Assembly (NCBI GenBank): GCA_964423985.1
Contig: CAYRGE010000003.1
Location: forward strand, 1-27,751
DNA length: 27,751 nucleotides
Reading direction: 5' to 3'
Origin: CAYRGE01 sp964423985
GTDB lineage: Bacteria; Patescibacteriota; Minisyncoccia; Phycocordibacterales; CAYRGE01
This document shows, piece after piece, positions 8,239 through 15,006 of the stretch. Each line of letters opens with the position of its first letter. Positions within the stretch are counted from its first letter, which is position 1. The notes below the pieces were generated by a model, which searched no databases, was not told where the DNA came from, and saw only the letters and a program-made list of their open reading frames with translations. Made by a program: the position numbers and the translations under genes.

Positions 8239-8631
8239 TTACCAAATTTTAAATAAAGGCTCACCGCCAACATGTGCTCTTTTCGCTTCCTCTCCACTAA
8301 GAATACCTTTTGGTGTTGATAAAACTAAAAGACCAAAACCATTTCGTACTGGCTTTATGTTTTTCACCCCACAATAAACACGACACGAAGATTTTGAAAC
8401 ACGAGCAAGACCTTTAATTTTAGGTGTCTTGTTTTTATTGTACGCAATTTTAACTTCAATCATCTCTTTAACACCTTCTCCCTTTTTAGACACTTCTTTT
8501 ATAAATGATTTTTTCTCTAAAAACTTAGCAATAGATAGTCTATATCTTGAAAAAGGAATTGTTGCACTCTGAAGACCCGCATTTCCAGCGTTCTTAATTC
8601 GTATTAGCATATCTGCAATTGAGTCGTGCAT
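8239..8631 (-). CDS. rpsH: 30S ribosomal protein S8
   Basis: Small-subunit assembly protein binding the central domain of 16S rRNA; in E. coli it also represses its own spc operon by binding mRNA. The 130-residue sequence has the usual N-terminus (DSIADMLIRIKNAG) and the rRNA-binding C-terminal segment (NGFGLLVLSTPKGILSGEEA). The order S14-S8-L6 is canonical. A 50-nt gap separates it from S14 and one base from L6. Confidence 0.97.
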   Translation of the reverse strand: MHDSIADMLIRIKNAGNAGLQSATIPFSRYRLSIAKFLEKKSFIKEVSKKGEGVKEMIEVKIAYNKNKTPKIKGLARVSKSSCRVYCGVKNIKPVRNGFGLLVLSTPKGILSGEEAKRAHVGGEPLFKIW

Positions 8632-8681
8632 ATTGTTTGTTAATTAAAAAAATTATCACTATAAAAATAAAACCAATCAGT

Positions 8682-8867
8682 TTACCAAGAAGATTTTCGT
8701 ATTCCTGGAATCTTGCCTTCGTTTGCAAGTTCCCTAAAGCAAATACGGCACATATCAAACTCTCTCATATATCCATGTTTACGACCACAACGAAAACAAC
8801 GCCGTATGGCACGACTACTAAATTTAGGCTTTTTTTCTGAACGCGCAATAACTGATTTTTTTGCCAT
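8682..8867 (-). CDS. rpsN: 30S ribosomal protein S14, zinc-binding type
   Basis: Small-subunit head protein of 61 residues, the short zinc-containing form. The zinc ribbon cysteines are C24, C27, C40 and C43 (CFRCGRKHGY...CRIC), and the C-terminus is GIRKSSW as in the family. The ATG at 8867 gives the family N-terminus MAKKS; a longer in-frame reading from 8978 is not homologous. It is the first gene of the operon here. L5, L24, L14 and the other genes normally upstream are missing, and a promoter plus a structured leader lie immediately upstream instead. Confidence 0.95.
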   Translation of the reverse strand: MAKKSVIARSEKKPKFSSRAIRRCFRCGRKHGYMREFDMCRICFRELANEGKIPGIRKSSW

Positions 8868-8925
8868 AATAAGTAAAGTGAGTACTCTCACTAAAAACAC
8901 ATTGTTTTTTGTTTTGCCAATATCA

Positions 8926-8968
8926 CACCCTCTTTCTTGTGTGAATATATAACACAAGGAGAAGGGTG
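8926..8968 (-). promoter_or_regulatory. Extended hairpin in the S14 operon leader
   Basis: On the minus strand CACCCT (8968-8963) pairs with AGGGTG (8931-8926), and CTTGTGT (8958-8952) pairs with ACACAAG (8942-8936). The four bases between the two blocks form one wobble and one Watson-Crick pair. The loop is 9 nt. It lies about 60 nt before the S14 start, downstream of the predicted promoter, so it should be in the mRNA leader. A role in ribosomal-protein autoregulation is possible but inferred. Confidence 0.5.
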
Positions 8969-9053
8969 GATTAAACAAAAAATTAAAATCTTAGCTTGCC
9001 AATCTTCTTGCAAAATAAATTTATATTTCAAAACAAACCAAAACTTAAATTTA

Positions 9054-9082
9054 ATACTATATAAACAAGCACACTTTGTCAA
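9054..9082 (-). promoter_or_regulatory. Sigma-70-type promoter for the S14-map operon
   Basis: Minus-strand TTGACA (9082-9077), a 17-nt spacer and TAGTAT (9059-9054). The predicted start near 9047 leaves a leader of about 180 nt before rpsN. It lies just after the terminator that ends the secreted cassette, so the ribosomal genes downstream have their own transcription unit. Confidence 0.6.
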
Positions 9083-9121
9083 TCTTTTTTACATTGCGAT
9101 TAGTAGTTTATAAAAACAATA

Positions 9122-9160
9122 GAAAAACAGCCAGTGTGCAAAATTGCATACTGGCTGTTT
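9122..9160 (-). terminator. Intrinsic terminator ending the secreted cassette
   Basis: Arms 9126-9139 and 9146-9159 form a 14-position stem with a single mismatch in the minus-strand RNA (C·A), around a 6-nt loop. On the minus strand the stem ends in GGCTGTTTTTC, giving a U tract. It lies about 30 nt after the stop of the 288-residue exported protein and before the S14 promoter. Confidence 0.8.
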
Positions 9161-9191
9161 GTTGTGGGGTTCTCTTACCCCGAAAAAGAAC

Positions 9192-10058
9192 TTATTTTTT
9201 TTGGTTTAACCGGGCGCTGTTATTTACAAGCGCAGCAGCTCTCAGTCTGTTTGCCTCAACAAGAGCATTAAATGCCTCCCTGTCTACAACCTCGTAGACA
9301 GCAGCTACCGTGCCAGCAAGTACATCTTGCGACAGTTTTTCGTCGGTATTAGAATATCCAATACCGATTGAAGGTGCAAAGAACGATGTTCCACCAATCA
9401 AGGTGGTTCCCATTCCCGCTCCAGCCTTCCAACCGTCAACTTCTTTGCCGACAACAATTTTTTCAGTGTCAGCAAAAAATACAACTACGATGTCTCTATC
9501 AGGTCTACGAGCCTGATCCATTGCAAGCACGATTGCATGCTCACGTGGAACAGAACCATCAACTGCAGAAACATTCAGCAATCCTCTTTTGAGGAGGTGC
9601 TTTTCCGTAAAAGAGAAGGTCTCTTGGGCTGTATACCAACCAATTTTCCCTCCCCGCACATCATCGGGGGAAGAAAATTTTGTCGGAGCGGTTCTCACAG
9701 TTTTTATTAACTCCTTGTACTCTGGAGCTAGGTTTGCATAAAAATTTGCAAACTCTACGCTACCCAAAACTCTAGGGATTGCAAAGTGAAGCAATCTCCC
9801 AGATGCCGTATTGCTGGCATCTTTTGTTGCCGGTGTATAGGGAGTAAAACTCCCCATAGCTGCCTCTAGGGGCAGTCCTGGAGAAACACCCCCCACCGAG
9901 ATATTATTCTCAGCATTGGAGCGTACTCCAGCATCGACCAGTACTTGGTTTGCTACGCTACTTCCAACAGTAGCGTTTACGGTTTCGCTAGCAATTACAT
10001 TGCCAGCACCCAATAAAAAACAAAAACAAACTGCGGTTACTGTAGAAAACTTTTTCAT
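9192..10058 (-). CDS. Exported protein of unknown function
   Basis: I do not recognise this 288-residue protein. It has a Sec signal peptide (MKKFSTVTAVCFCFLLGAG..., likely cut after VIA at residue 23). The mature part starts with a T/S/N/V-rich stretch, has a mixed middle with WYTAQETFSFTEKHLLKRG, and a glycine-rich segment (GAGMGTTLIGGTSFF then IGIGYSN) that resembles repeated beta strands. It ends with an alanine-rich helix. The ATG at 10058 is preceded by minus-strand GAGGAGG at a good distance; a TTG at 10073 lacks this. It overlaps nothing important and follows the lipoprotein stop by 1 nt, so the two are coupled. Two sampled 60-nt lines are about 47% GC, above most non-ribosomal neighbours. 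Confidence 0.8.
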   Translation of the reverse strand: MKKFSTVTAVCFCFLLGAGNVIASETVNATVGSSVANQVLVDAGVRSNAENNISVGGVSPGLPLEAAMGSFTPYTPATKDASNTASGRLLHFAIPRVLGSVEFANFYANLAPEYKELIKTVRTAPTKFSSPDDVRGGKIGWYTAQETFSFTEKHLLKRGLLNVSAVDGSVPREHAIVLAMDQARRPDRDIVVVFFADTEKIVVGKEVDGWKAGAGMGTTLIGGTSFFAPSIGIGYSNTDEKLSQDVLAGTVAAVYEVVDREAFNALVEANRLRAAALVNNSARLNQKK

Positions 10059-10059
10059 T

Positions 10060-10560
10060 TTAATCCTCCTCAAATTCCTCTCGGAATCTGTAGGTTATTG
10101 GCATTGTTATTAATGCCAAAGATTGATTATCGTAGGAAGCAACACTTACTTCTACAACACAAAAAGAAAAACGCTTAGGCAAATCAATGACGACTGCGCC
10201 ACTAAATTTACCAACTACAATTACTTCTACTTCAGGTACTTCTACTTCAGATTTTTCACCACTACTACTGGTGTTTTTTTTAATTATTATTTTTTGGTTA
10301 TACTTATTTGCAACCACAAAATTAAAAAAAACTTTTTCATCTGGAGCAAAAACATATTGCTTCAACGGATCAAGGGAAATCATACTTTTTTGTCTTTTAT
10401 GCTCATACCTGAACACACTATATGATACGTCCAGCCCTAACCCACTTATTTTTTCTTGAGCAACACTCTGCTCGGGAATAAATACGGTGAAACCTTTAGG
10501 AGCGCATGCTCCTAAAAAAAACGACATAACTACAATCAGTGCTACGTTTTTTTTATTCAC
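10060..10560 (-). CDS. Putative lipoprotein of unknown function
   Basis: A 166-residue protein with a lipoprotein signal peptide: positively charged start, hydrophobic core and lipobox LGAC with C19 as the lipid-bearing residue. The mature part looks all-beta, with a central lysine/serine/glutamate-rich linker (KKNTSSSGEKSEVEVPEVEV) and an acidic tail (REEFEED). The start is GTG at 10560, preceded by minus-strand GGAGG 5 nt away. It sits between two exported proteins in the same cassette, and the next gene begins within a few bases of its stop. It would be anchored on the outer face of the membrane. No family is recognised. Confidence 0.75.
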   Translation of the reverse strand: MNKKNVALIVVMSFFLGACAPKGFTVFIPEQSVAQEKISGLGLDVSYSVFRYEHKRQKSMISLDPLKQYVFAPDEKVFFNFVVANKYNQKIIIKKNTSSSGEKSEVEVPEVEVIVVGKFSGAVVIDLPKRFSFCVVEVSVASYDNQSLALITMPITYRFREEFEED

Positions 10561-10599
10561 ACTGCCCTCCTTTTTTTAATTTTCAAGGTACTTAAAAGA

Positions 10600-10633
10600 A
10601 GAACCCAAAAACGATGTTTTGTCTTTGGGTTCT
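10600..10633 (-). terminator. Hairpin terminator or attenuator inside the secreted cassette
   Basis: Perfect 10-bp stem, AGAACCCAAA (10600-10609) with TTTGGGTTCT (10624-10633), around a 14-nt loop. On the minus strand it is followed by TCTTTTAAG, a moderate U tract. It lies between the first exported gene and the lipoprotein gene, so it could let the first gene be expressed more than the two downstream ones. Confidence 0.55.
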
Positions 10634-10639
10634 GTTAAG

Positions 10640-10675
10640 AATATTACCTGTGGCTTATTCGCCAGTGGTAATATT
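10640..10675 (-). repeat. Inverted repeat spanning a stop codon
   Basis: AATATTACC (10640-10648) pairs with GGTAATATT (10667-10675), and TGGC (10651-10654) pairs with GCCA (10661-10664), with a 2-by-2 internal loop and a 6-nt loop. The stop codon of the 204-residue exported protein lies in the apical loop. Together with the hairpin at 10600-10633 it would give the first gene's mRNA a doubly structured 3' end. Confidence 0.5.
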
Positions 10676-11269
10676 TATACTTCCAGTCTGCGATACATCA
10701 GAATAGGAAAAGATTTGTCCTCCAGGCACTGATACCGCCTGAGCTGAACCAGTAGTCTGATTCACTTCAGAAAAATACGAAGCTGAGTTATTGCCAAAGG
10801 CAATAACTTCTCCACTCATTTCAATCATTGCACTGTCCATGCTGCCCACTCCATTGTTGTAGTTGATAGTATGGGATCCTGCCCCGAAGAAATTTTCCCC
10901 TTCGGATAATGCAACACCCCCGCCATTAACTTCAATGGCAGTTATCTGTGTAGCAACAGTTTGGTTTAACAAAAAACCATTTGGAGTGTTGTAAGCAACA
11001 AACCCTCCAGTAGTCTGGGAAGTCGTGGTGGAGCAATCTCCGTCAAACACCACTCCTACAGAGCTAACTTCTTGGTTTCCAAAACTATCTTGGAAAGCAA
11101 AATTTTCTCCCCACCAACTTCCCTGATGGGAAATTACCGAGAAATTTTGACTTTGATAGGCACCACCAAAAACATCTGATGGTTCTACTGGTGGCGAACC
11201 ACCATTTGCGGAAACCGCAAATGAAAAAGCAAAAACCGACGCAACTGCCAACAAAATAACTTTTTTCAT
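10655..11269 (-). CDS. Exported Gly/Ser/Asn-rich protein of unknown function
   Basis: A 204-residue protein with a Sec signal peptide (hydrophobic VILLAVASVFAFSFAV, likely cut after VSA at residue 21). The mature protein is rich in G, S, N, T and Q and poor in lysine, with alternating beta-like strands (for example GGFVAYNTPNGFLLNQ). It contains a single cysteine. Such composition suits a secreted structural or adhesive beta protein, but I do not recognise a family. The ATG at 11269 follows minus-strand AAGGAGGT, one of the best ribosome binding sites in the window; an upstream in-frame start at 11305 does not have it. It is the first gene after the cassette promoter and a structured leader of about 200 nt, and hairpins follow its stop. 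High expression is inferred. Confidence 0.8.
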   Translation of the reverse strand: MKKVILLAVASVFAFSFAVSANGGSPPVEPSDVFGGAYQSQNFSVISHQGSWWGENFAFQDSFGNQEVSSVGVVFDGDCSTTTSQTTGGFVAYNTPNGFLLNQTVATQITAIEVNGGGVALSEGENFFGAGSHTINYNNGVGSMDSAMIEMSGEVIAFGNNSASYFSEVNQTTGSAQAVSVPGGQIFSYSDVSQTGSINITTGE

Positions 11270-11272
11270 AAC

Positions 11273-11291
11273 AACAACCTCCTTGGTTGTT
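11273..11291 (-). promoter_or_regulatory. Hairpin presenting the Shine-Dalgarno site
   Basis: Minus-strand AACAACC (11291-11285) and GGTTGTT (11279-11273) form a 7-bp stem whose 5-nt loop is AAGGA. The ribosome binding site AAGGAGG is therefore split between loop and stem, 3 nt from the ATG at 11269. This could display or mask the site. Confidence 0.5.
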
Positions 11292-11373
11292 TTTCTCCCC
11301 TGCAAGAGATTTCATTTTTTTAATGTACAACAACCTAAACACTACAGGGTGTCTAGTTGTCCTCGGTCACACA

Positions 11374-11429
11374 TTGGACCAAGAACAATGTTTATAAAAA
11401 CTTTTTTATTTACATTGTTCTTGGTCCAA
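11374..11429 (-). repeat. Long near-perfect palindrome in the cassette leader
   Basis: Arms 11374-11391 and 11412-11429 are 18 bp exact reverse complements (TTGGACCAAGAACAATGT). The 20-nt interval pairs further, ATAAAA with TTTTAT after a 2-by-2 mismatch, so almost all 56 bases fold into one rod. It lies between the predicted promoter and the first exported gene, hence within the leader RNA. No U tract follows on the minus strand, so it is not an ordinary terminator. Confidence 0.65.
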
Positions 11430-11472
11430 ATGAACACAACCAGGAAACACTTTTTCATCTAAATCTTTTACT

Positions 11473-11500
11473 ATAATACATAAGTTTAATTTTTTGTCAA
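11473..11500 (-). promoter_or_regulatory. Strong sigma-70-type promoter of the secreted cassette
   Basis: Minus-strand TTGACA (11500-11495), a 16-nt AT-rich spacer and TATTAT (11478-11473). The expected start near 11466 gives a leader of about 197 nt that contains the long palindrome and the hairpin around the ribosome binding site. Confidence 0.65.
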
Positions 11501-11517
11501 GGTATTTACAACTTTAT

Positions 11518-11554
11518 AAAAAATATACGTGGTGTTTTTAACACAAACGCCACG
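11518..11554 (-). terminator. Terminator after tatD
   Basis: Minus-strand CGTGGCGTTT (11554-11545) pairs with AAACACCACG (11537-11528) with one mismatch and a 7-nt loop, followed by TATATTTTTT. It lies about 80 nt after the tatD stop and just before the cassette promoter. Confidence 0.7.
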
Positions 11555-11634
11555 CTCGTTGAATTTTCGGATTTTCAAATTACGATTTTTATAAAGATGT
11601 ATAATTAAATACACCCTGCAACAACAAACACCTG

Positions 11635-12429
11635 CTACGCAACTTCAGGTCTCTTAAATAATCTTAAAGCATTATCTACGAGTGTTTTTTTTGTTTTATC
11701 TGTGTCTTCGTATCGTAATTCCATAATTTTTTTTACTACCTCTTTTACATAAATTGGTTCGTTGCGTTTTCCTCTATATGGAACTGGTGCTACGAAAGGA
11801 GAGTCTGTTTCAGAAAGAATCATATTTAATGGTGCATATTTAATTACATCATCACAAACACTAGCAAAGGTTATTAGCCCAGAAAATGACAGTGTGAATT
11901 CCATCTCAAGATATTTTTTTGCTATCTCTGGTGGTGCTGTGAAAAAGTGTATATTCCCTTTTAATTTTTCTCCGTACTTTTTCTTTTTTAATGACAACAT
12001 ATCTATCATATCTTTGTGTGCTCCACGACAATGAATCATTAATGGACGGTCTGTAGAAACTGCAAGTTCAATATGTTTTTCAAAAAGTTTTCTCTGTCTT
12101 TTTCTTTCTTCTTCTGTGTCATTTTCTTTTCTGTAATAATCCAAACCACACTCACCAACTGCAACAACTTTTTCTTTTTCAAGAAAAGCTTTTAAGTGTT
12201 TTCCTTGAAACTGCTCTTCTTTGTCATCATTGGGATGTATGCCAACCGATGCAAATAAATTATTATGAATGGATGACAAGTCTACTGCCTGTTGAGAACT
12301 TTTAATTCCCGTGCCAACCACAACAGACCAAACATTATCTGTTTGCATTTTCTTAATTACATTTATGCGATCATCGTTAAATGACTTGTCTTGTATGTGC
12401 GAATGAACATCAAAAAATTCTGGTTTCAT
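11635..12429 (-). CDS. tatD: TatD-family metal-dependent DNase
   Basis: Amidohydrolase-fold nuclease of the TatD family, acting on DNA 3' ends in repair and degradation. The 264 residues hold the full metal site: DVHSH with H9 and H11, E93 in VGECGLDYY, H133 (MIHCRG), H161 and D209 (SETDSPFVAP). The PYRGKRNEP sequence after the last aspartate is typical of the family. It starts 2 nt after the metG stop and is therefore co-transcribed with it, an arrangement seen in many bacteria. No Shine-Dalgarno site. Substrate in this organism is not known. Confidence 0.95.
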   Translation of the reverse strand: MKPEFFDVHSHIQDKSFNDDRINVIKKMQTDNVWSVVVGTGIKSSQQAVDLSSIHNNLFASVGIHPNDDKEEQFQGKHLKAFLEKEKVVAVGECGLDYYRKENDTEEERKRQRKLFEKHIELAVSTDRPLMIHCRGAHKDMIDMLSLKKKKYGEKLKGNIHFFTAPPEIAKKYLEMEFTLSFSGLITFASVCDDVIKYAPLNMILSETDSPFVAPVPYRGKRNEPIYVKEVVKKIMELRYEDTDKTKKTLVDNALRLFKRPEVA

Positions 12430-12431
12430 AT

Positions 12432-13883
12432 TTATTTTCTAGGGAATAACGGGGTTTCTGGAGTTTTTTTATTTATAATTAATTTTTGTATATTATCTGC
12501 TGTATCTGGCATAAATGGCTCAAGCATTATTGCAATGCACATTAATTCGCTGGTGAGAGATTTTAAGTCTTGTAATGCTTTTTCCCTGTTTGTTTTAATT
12601 GTTTTGAATGGTTCTGTTTTTTGTATTTTCTTGTCCATATTTCCAATTTGTTGCCAAATATAATCCATTGCTTTGTTTATTTCATATTTTTCAAGAAATC
12701 CAGATATGTTTTTGTCTATCTGTGCTATTTTATGACCACCCTTCTGTTCTGAGATTATGTCTGAGATATCTACGCCATAGGTTGTCACCATTTTAAGAAT
12801 CCTGCTTACAAGATTACCGAGCCCGTTAACGAGATTTGCATTATATGCTTCCTTGAATTTTTCTTTTGTAAAATCACCGTCTTCAAATGGAGTAATTTCT
12901 CGTGCAAGATAATAACGCAGTGCATCTGCCCCGTACTCAGATACCACGGCAACAGGGTTAACCACATTGCCTATGCTTTTACTCATTTTTATGCCACCAC
13001 TAATTATATTTCCATGAATAACAATTTGTTTAGAGGGGCTTATCCCAGCCGACAACAACATTGCTTGCCACATCGCCGCCTGTTGCCTAAGATTATCCTT
13101 GCCTGCGATTTGCACAACAGGCCACCATTCATTAAATTTATCTTTGCTGCTTGGCCAGCCAATTGCCGATACATAGTTCACTAATGCATCAAACCACACA
13201 TACATTACATGTTCATTGTCTTCTGGTACATCAATCCCCCATGGCATTTTCTTCTTAAGCCTTGAGATACTGAAATCTTGTAGCCCCCCTTTTACAAAGC
13301 TTTTTATTTCATTACCCCTCTCTTTTGGTATTACAAAATCGGGGGTTTTCTCATATAAAGAGATTAATTTATTTTGGTATTTTGAAAAACGAAAATAATA
13401 ATTTTCTTCTTCTCTAATGTCAAGTTCTTTGTTTGGGTGAGATGGACAATACCCATTCTCGTCTAAATCAGAGGCTGTTTTTTCAAGCTCACATCCAATG
13501 CAGTATTTTGTTTTGTATAGTTTTTTATATATATCGCCCGCACTGCAACAACGTCTCCAAAACTCTTGTGCTGCTTGTTTGTGTTTTTTATCGGTCGTAC
13601 GAATAAAATTTGTATGTGAAATATTTAAACACTTTGCAAAACCCTTGAAACGCGCCGCATACCTGTCTGTATATTCTTTTGTTGTTTCGTTTTCGTCTTG
13701 TGCTTTTTGTAAAATTTTTTGCCCGTGTTCATCAACTCCAATATTAAAAAAAACATCTTTGCCTAGCAACCGACTGTGTCGTGCAATTATATCCGCCTGA
13801 ACAAACTCAAGCGCATGACCAAGATGTCCGTCCGCATTTACATAAGGAAGTGTTGTTGTTATGTAAATTTTTTTTTGCTTCAT
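12432..13883 (-). CDS. metG: Methionyl-tRNA synthetase
   Basis: Class I synthetase that charges tRNA-Met. The HIGH motif is HLGH at 20-23 and KMSKS is at 299-303. The connective domain carries one zinc knuckle with C128, C131 and C146 and probably H149 as fourth ligand (CPSH). The 483-residue protein ends after the anticodon helical domain, without the C-terminal EMAP-like tRNA-binding domain found in many bacteria. The common GKD...FHxxxWP motif is GKDNLRQQAAMWQAML here. I prefer the ATG at 13883, whose product starts KQKKIYITTTLPYVN; a TTG at 13901 directly follows the upstream stop and lacks a ribosome binding site. Confidence 0.95.
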   Translation of the reverse strand: MKQKKIYITTTLPYVNADGHLGHALEFVQADIIARHSRLLGKDVFFNIGVDEHGQKILQKAQDENETTKEYTDRYAARFKGFAKCLNISHTNFIRTTDKKHKQAAQEFWRRCCSAGDIYKKLYKTKYCIGCELEKTASDLDENGYCPSHPNKELDIREEENYYFRFSKYQNKLISLYEKTPDFVIPKERGNEIKSFVKGGLQDFSISRLKKKMPWGIDVPEDNEHVMYVWFDALVNYVSAIGWPSSKDKFNEWWPVVQIAGKDNLRQQAAMWQAMLLSAGISPSKQIVIHGNIISGGIKMSKSIGNVVNPVAVVSEYGADALRYYLAREITPFEDGDFTKEKFKEAYNANLVNGLGNLVSRILKMVTTYGVDISDIISEQKGGHKIAQIDKNISGFLEKYEINKAMDYIWQQIGNMDKKIQKTEPFKTIKTNREKALQDLKSLTSELMCIAIMLEPFMPDTADNIQKLIINKKTPETPLFPRK

Positions 13884-13901
13884 AATTTTATAATTACTCA
13901 A

Positions 13902-14978
13902 TCAAGCCACAGCAGTGTTTGGGTTTTTTTCAACATCACAAACAAACTCCATAATCCCAGCAACAACTGGTACGGCAAGAATAAGACCGAGGAAACCCGC
14001 TATGTTCCATCCAACGACGAGAGCAATAATTACAAGTATCGGATGCACACCAACAACCTTGCGTATTACTAGTGGGTATATTAGATGGTTTTCAAATTGC
14101 TGTATCAAAACAAAGAACAAAGCGACAATAATTGCGCTTGTAACTCCTGGGTCTGCAAAACTAATGCCATTTACAAAAGCCAACACAACTGCTGGTATTG
14201 CTGAAATAATTGGACCAAAAAGTGGTATTAATTCAAGCAACCCTGCCAATAGTGCAAGCAATAATGCATACGGAACCCCGAGTATTGTAAGCCCAAGATA
14301 TGTCAACACAGCAACAATAACAGAGAGTAAAAACTGCCCCTGTATCCAAAGCCCAATCTTATGTTGTGTTCTCTTCCAAAGACCTGACACATATTCACTG
14401 TGTTTTAATGGAGTAACAATTCGCAAAAACTCATCAACGCCATCTTCTTTTACCGCAAAATAAAAAGAAAGCATAACGATAAGAATTAAACTAAAAATTC
14501 CACCAAATATGGCACTCATCGCACTCAAAAAACCTCCATGCAATCCACTGAAAGCACTTCTTATTTCAGCAATAACATCATCTAAAGAAAAACCGCCTGT
14601 TATGCTGTTTGCAGTTGTTTGTGTTTCTGTGTTAAATGGACCCCATGCTGTAATACTGTTAATATGTTGTGGCAATGTCGTAAGCAAGCTATTAGCTTCA
14701 CCTAATAAGGCTGGAACAAAAAAAGAGAATAATCCTGCAAGTATTACAACTACAACAAAATAAACCGCAAGAACAGCTGGAACTCTTGGTATTTTATATC
14801 GTTTGAACCATTTTGTAGCAGGCTCAACCGCAGAGGCAATTACAATTGAGACAAGAACAACCAGCACAAAATCTCTCAAATAAAACAGCAGATATGCTAG
14901 TGCAAAAATTAAGACCGTTTTTATTATGGTTCCACTTGTTATATTTATTACAATTCCTGATACGTTTTTTTGATTCAT
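13902..14978 (-). CDS. AI-2E family transporter (PF01594-type permease)
   Basis: A 358-residue integral membrane protein with about seven or eight hydrophobic segments. It shows the family's early pair of helices (LIFALAYLLFYLRDFVLVVL), a soluble segment with LPQHINSITAWGPF, and the C-terminal set including LLALLAGLLELIPLFGPIIS and ILVIIALVVGWNIAGFLG. Members have been linked to autoinducer-2 export and to sodium/proton exchange; the substrate here cannot be read from the sequence. It sits between the large surface protein and metG, with 17-18 nt before the metG ATG. Confidence 0.9.
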   Translation of the reverse strand: MNQKNVSGIVINITSGTIIKTVLIFALAYLLFYLRDFVLVVLVSIVIASAVEPATKWFKRYKIPRVPAVLAVYFVVVVILAGLFSFFVPALLGEANSLLTTLPQHINSITAWGPFNTETQTTANSITGGFSLDDVIAEIRSAFSGLHGGFLSAMSAIFGGIFSLILIVMLSFYFAVKEDGVDEFLRIVTPLKHSEYVSGLWKRTQHKIGLWIQGQFLLSVIVAVLTYLGLTILGVPYALLLALLAGLLELIPLFGPIISAIPAVVLAFVNGISFADPGVTSAIIVALFFVLIQQFENHLIYPLVIRKVVGVHPILVIIALVVGWNIAGFLGLILAVPVVAGIMEFVCDVEKNPNTAVA

Positions 14979-15006
14979 ATTTCATCTCGCTATTTTTACC
15001 TCTAAC

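Noticed and set aside
8238..8297. In-frame N-terminal extension of L6
   Set aside because: It overlaps S8 and lies before the conserved MSRLGKKPI start.
11085..11342. 85-codon minus-strand frame overlapping the start of the 204-residue exported protein
   Set aside because: It is a different frame over the leader and signal peptide; the ribosome binding site belongs to the ATG at 11269 and the frame is rich in W, C and K without a pattern.
2157..14000. Use of UGA as a sense codon (Gracilibacteria/SR1 code)
   Set aside because: TGA ends at least two genes at expected lengths (2157-2159, 13902-13904) and no conserved gene has an internal TGA.
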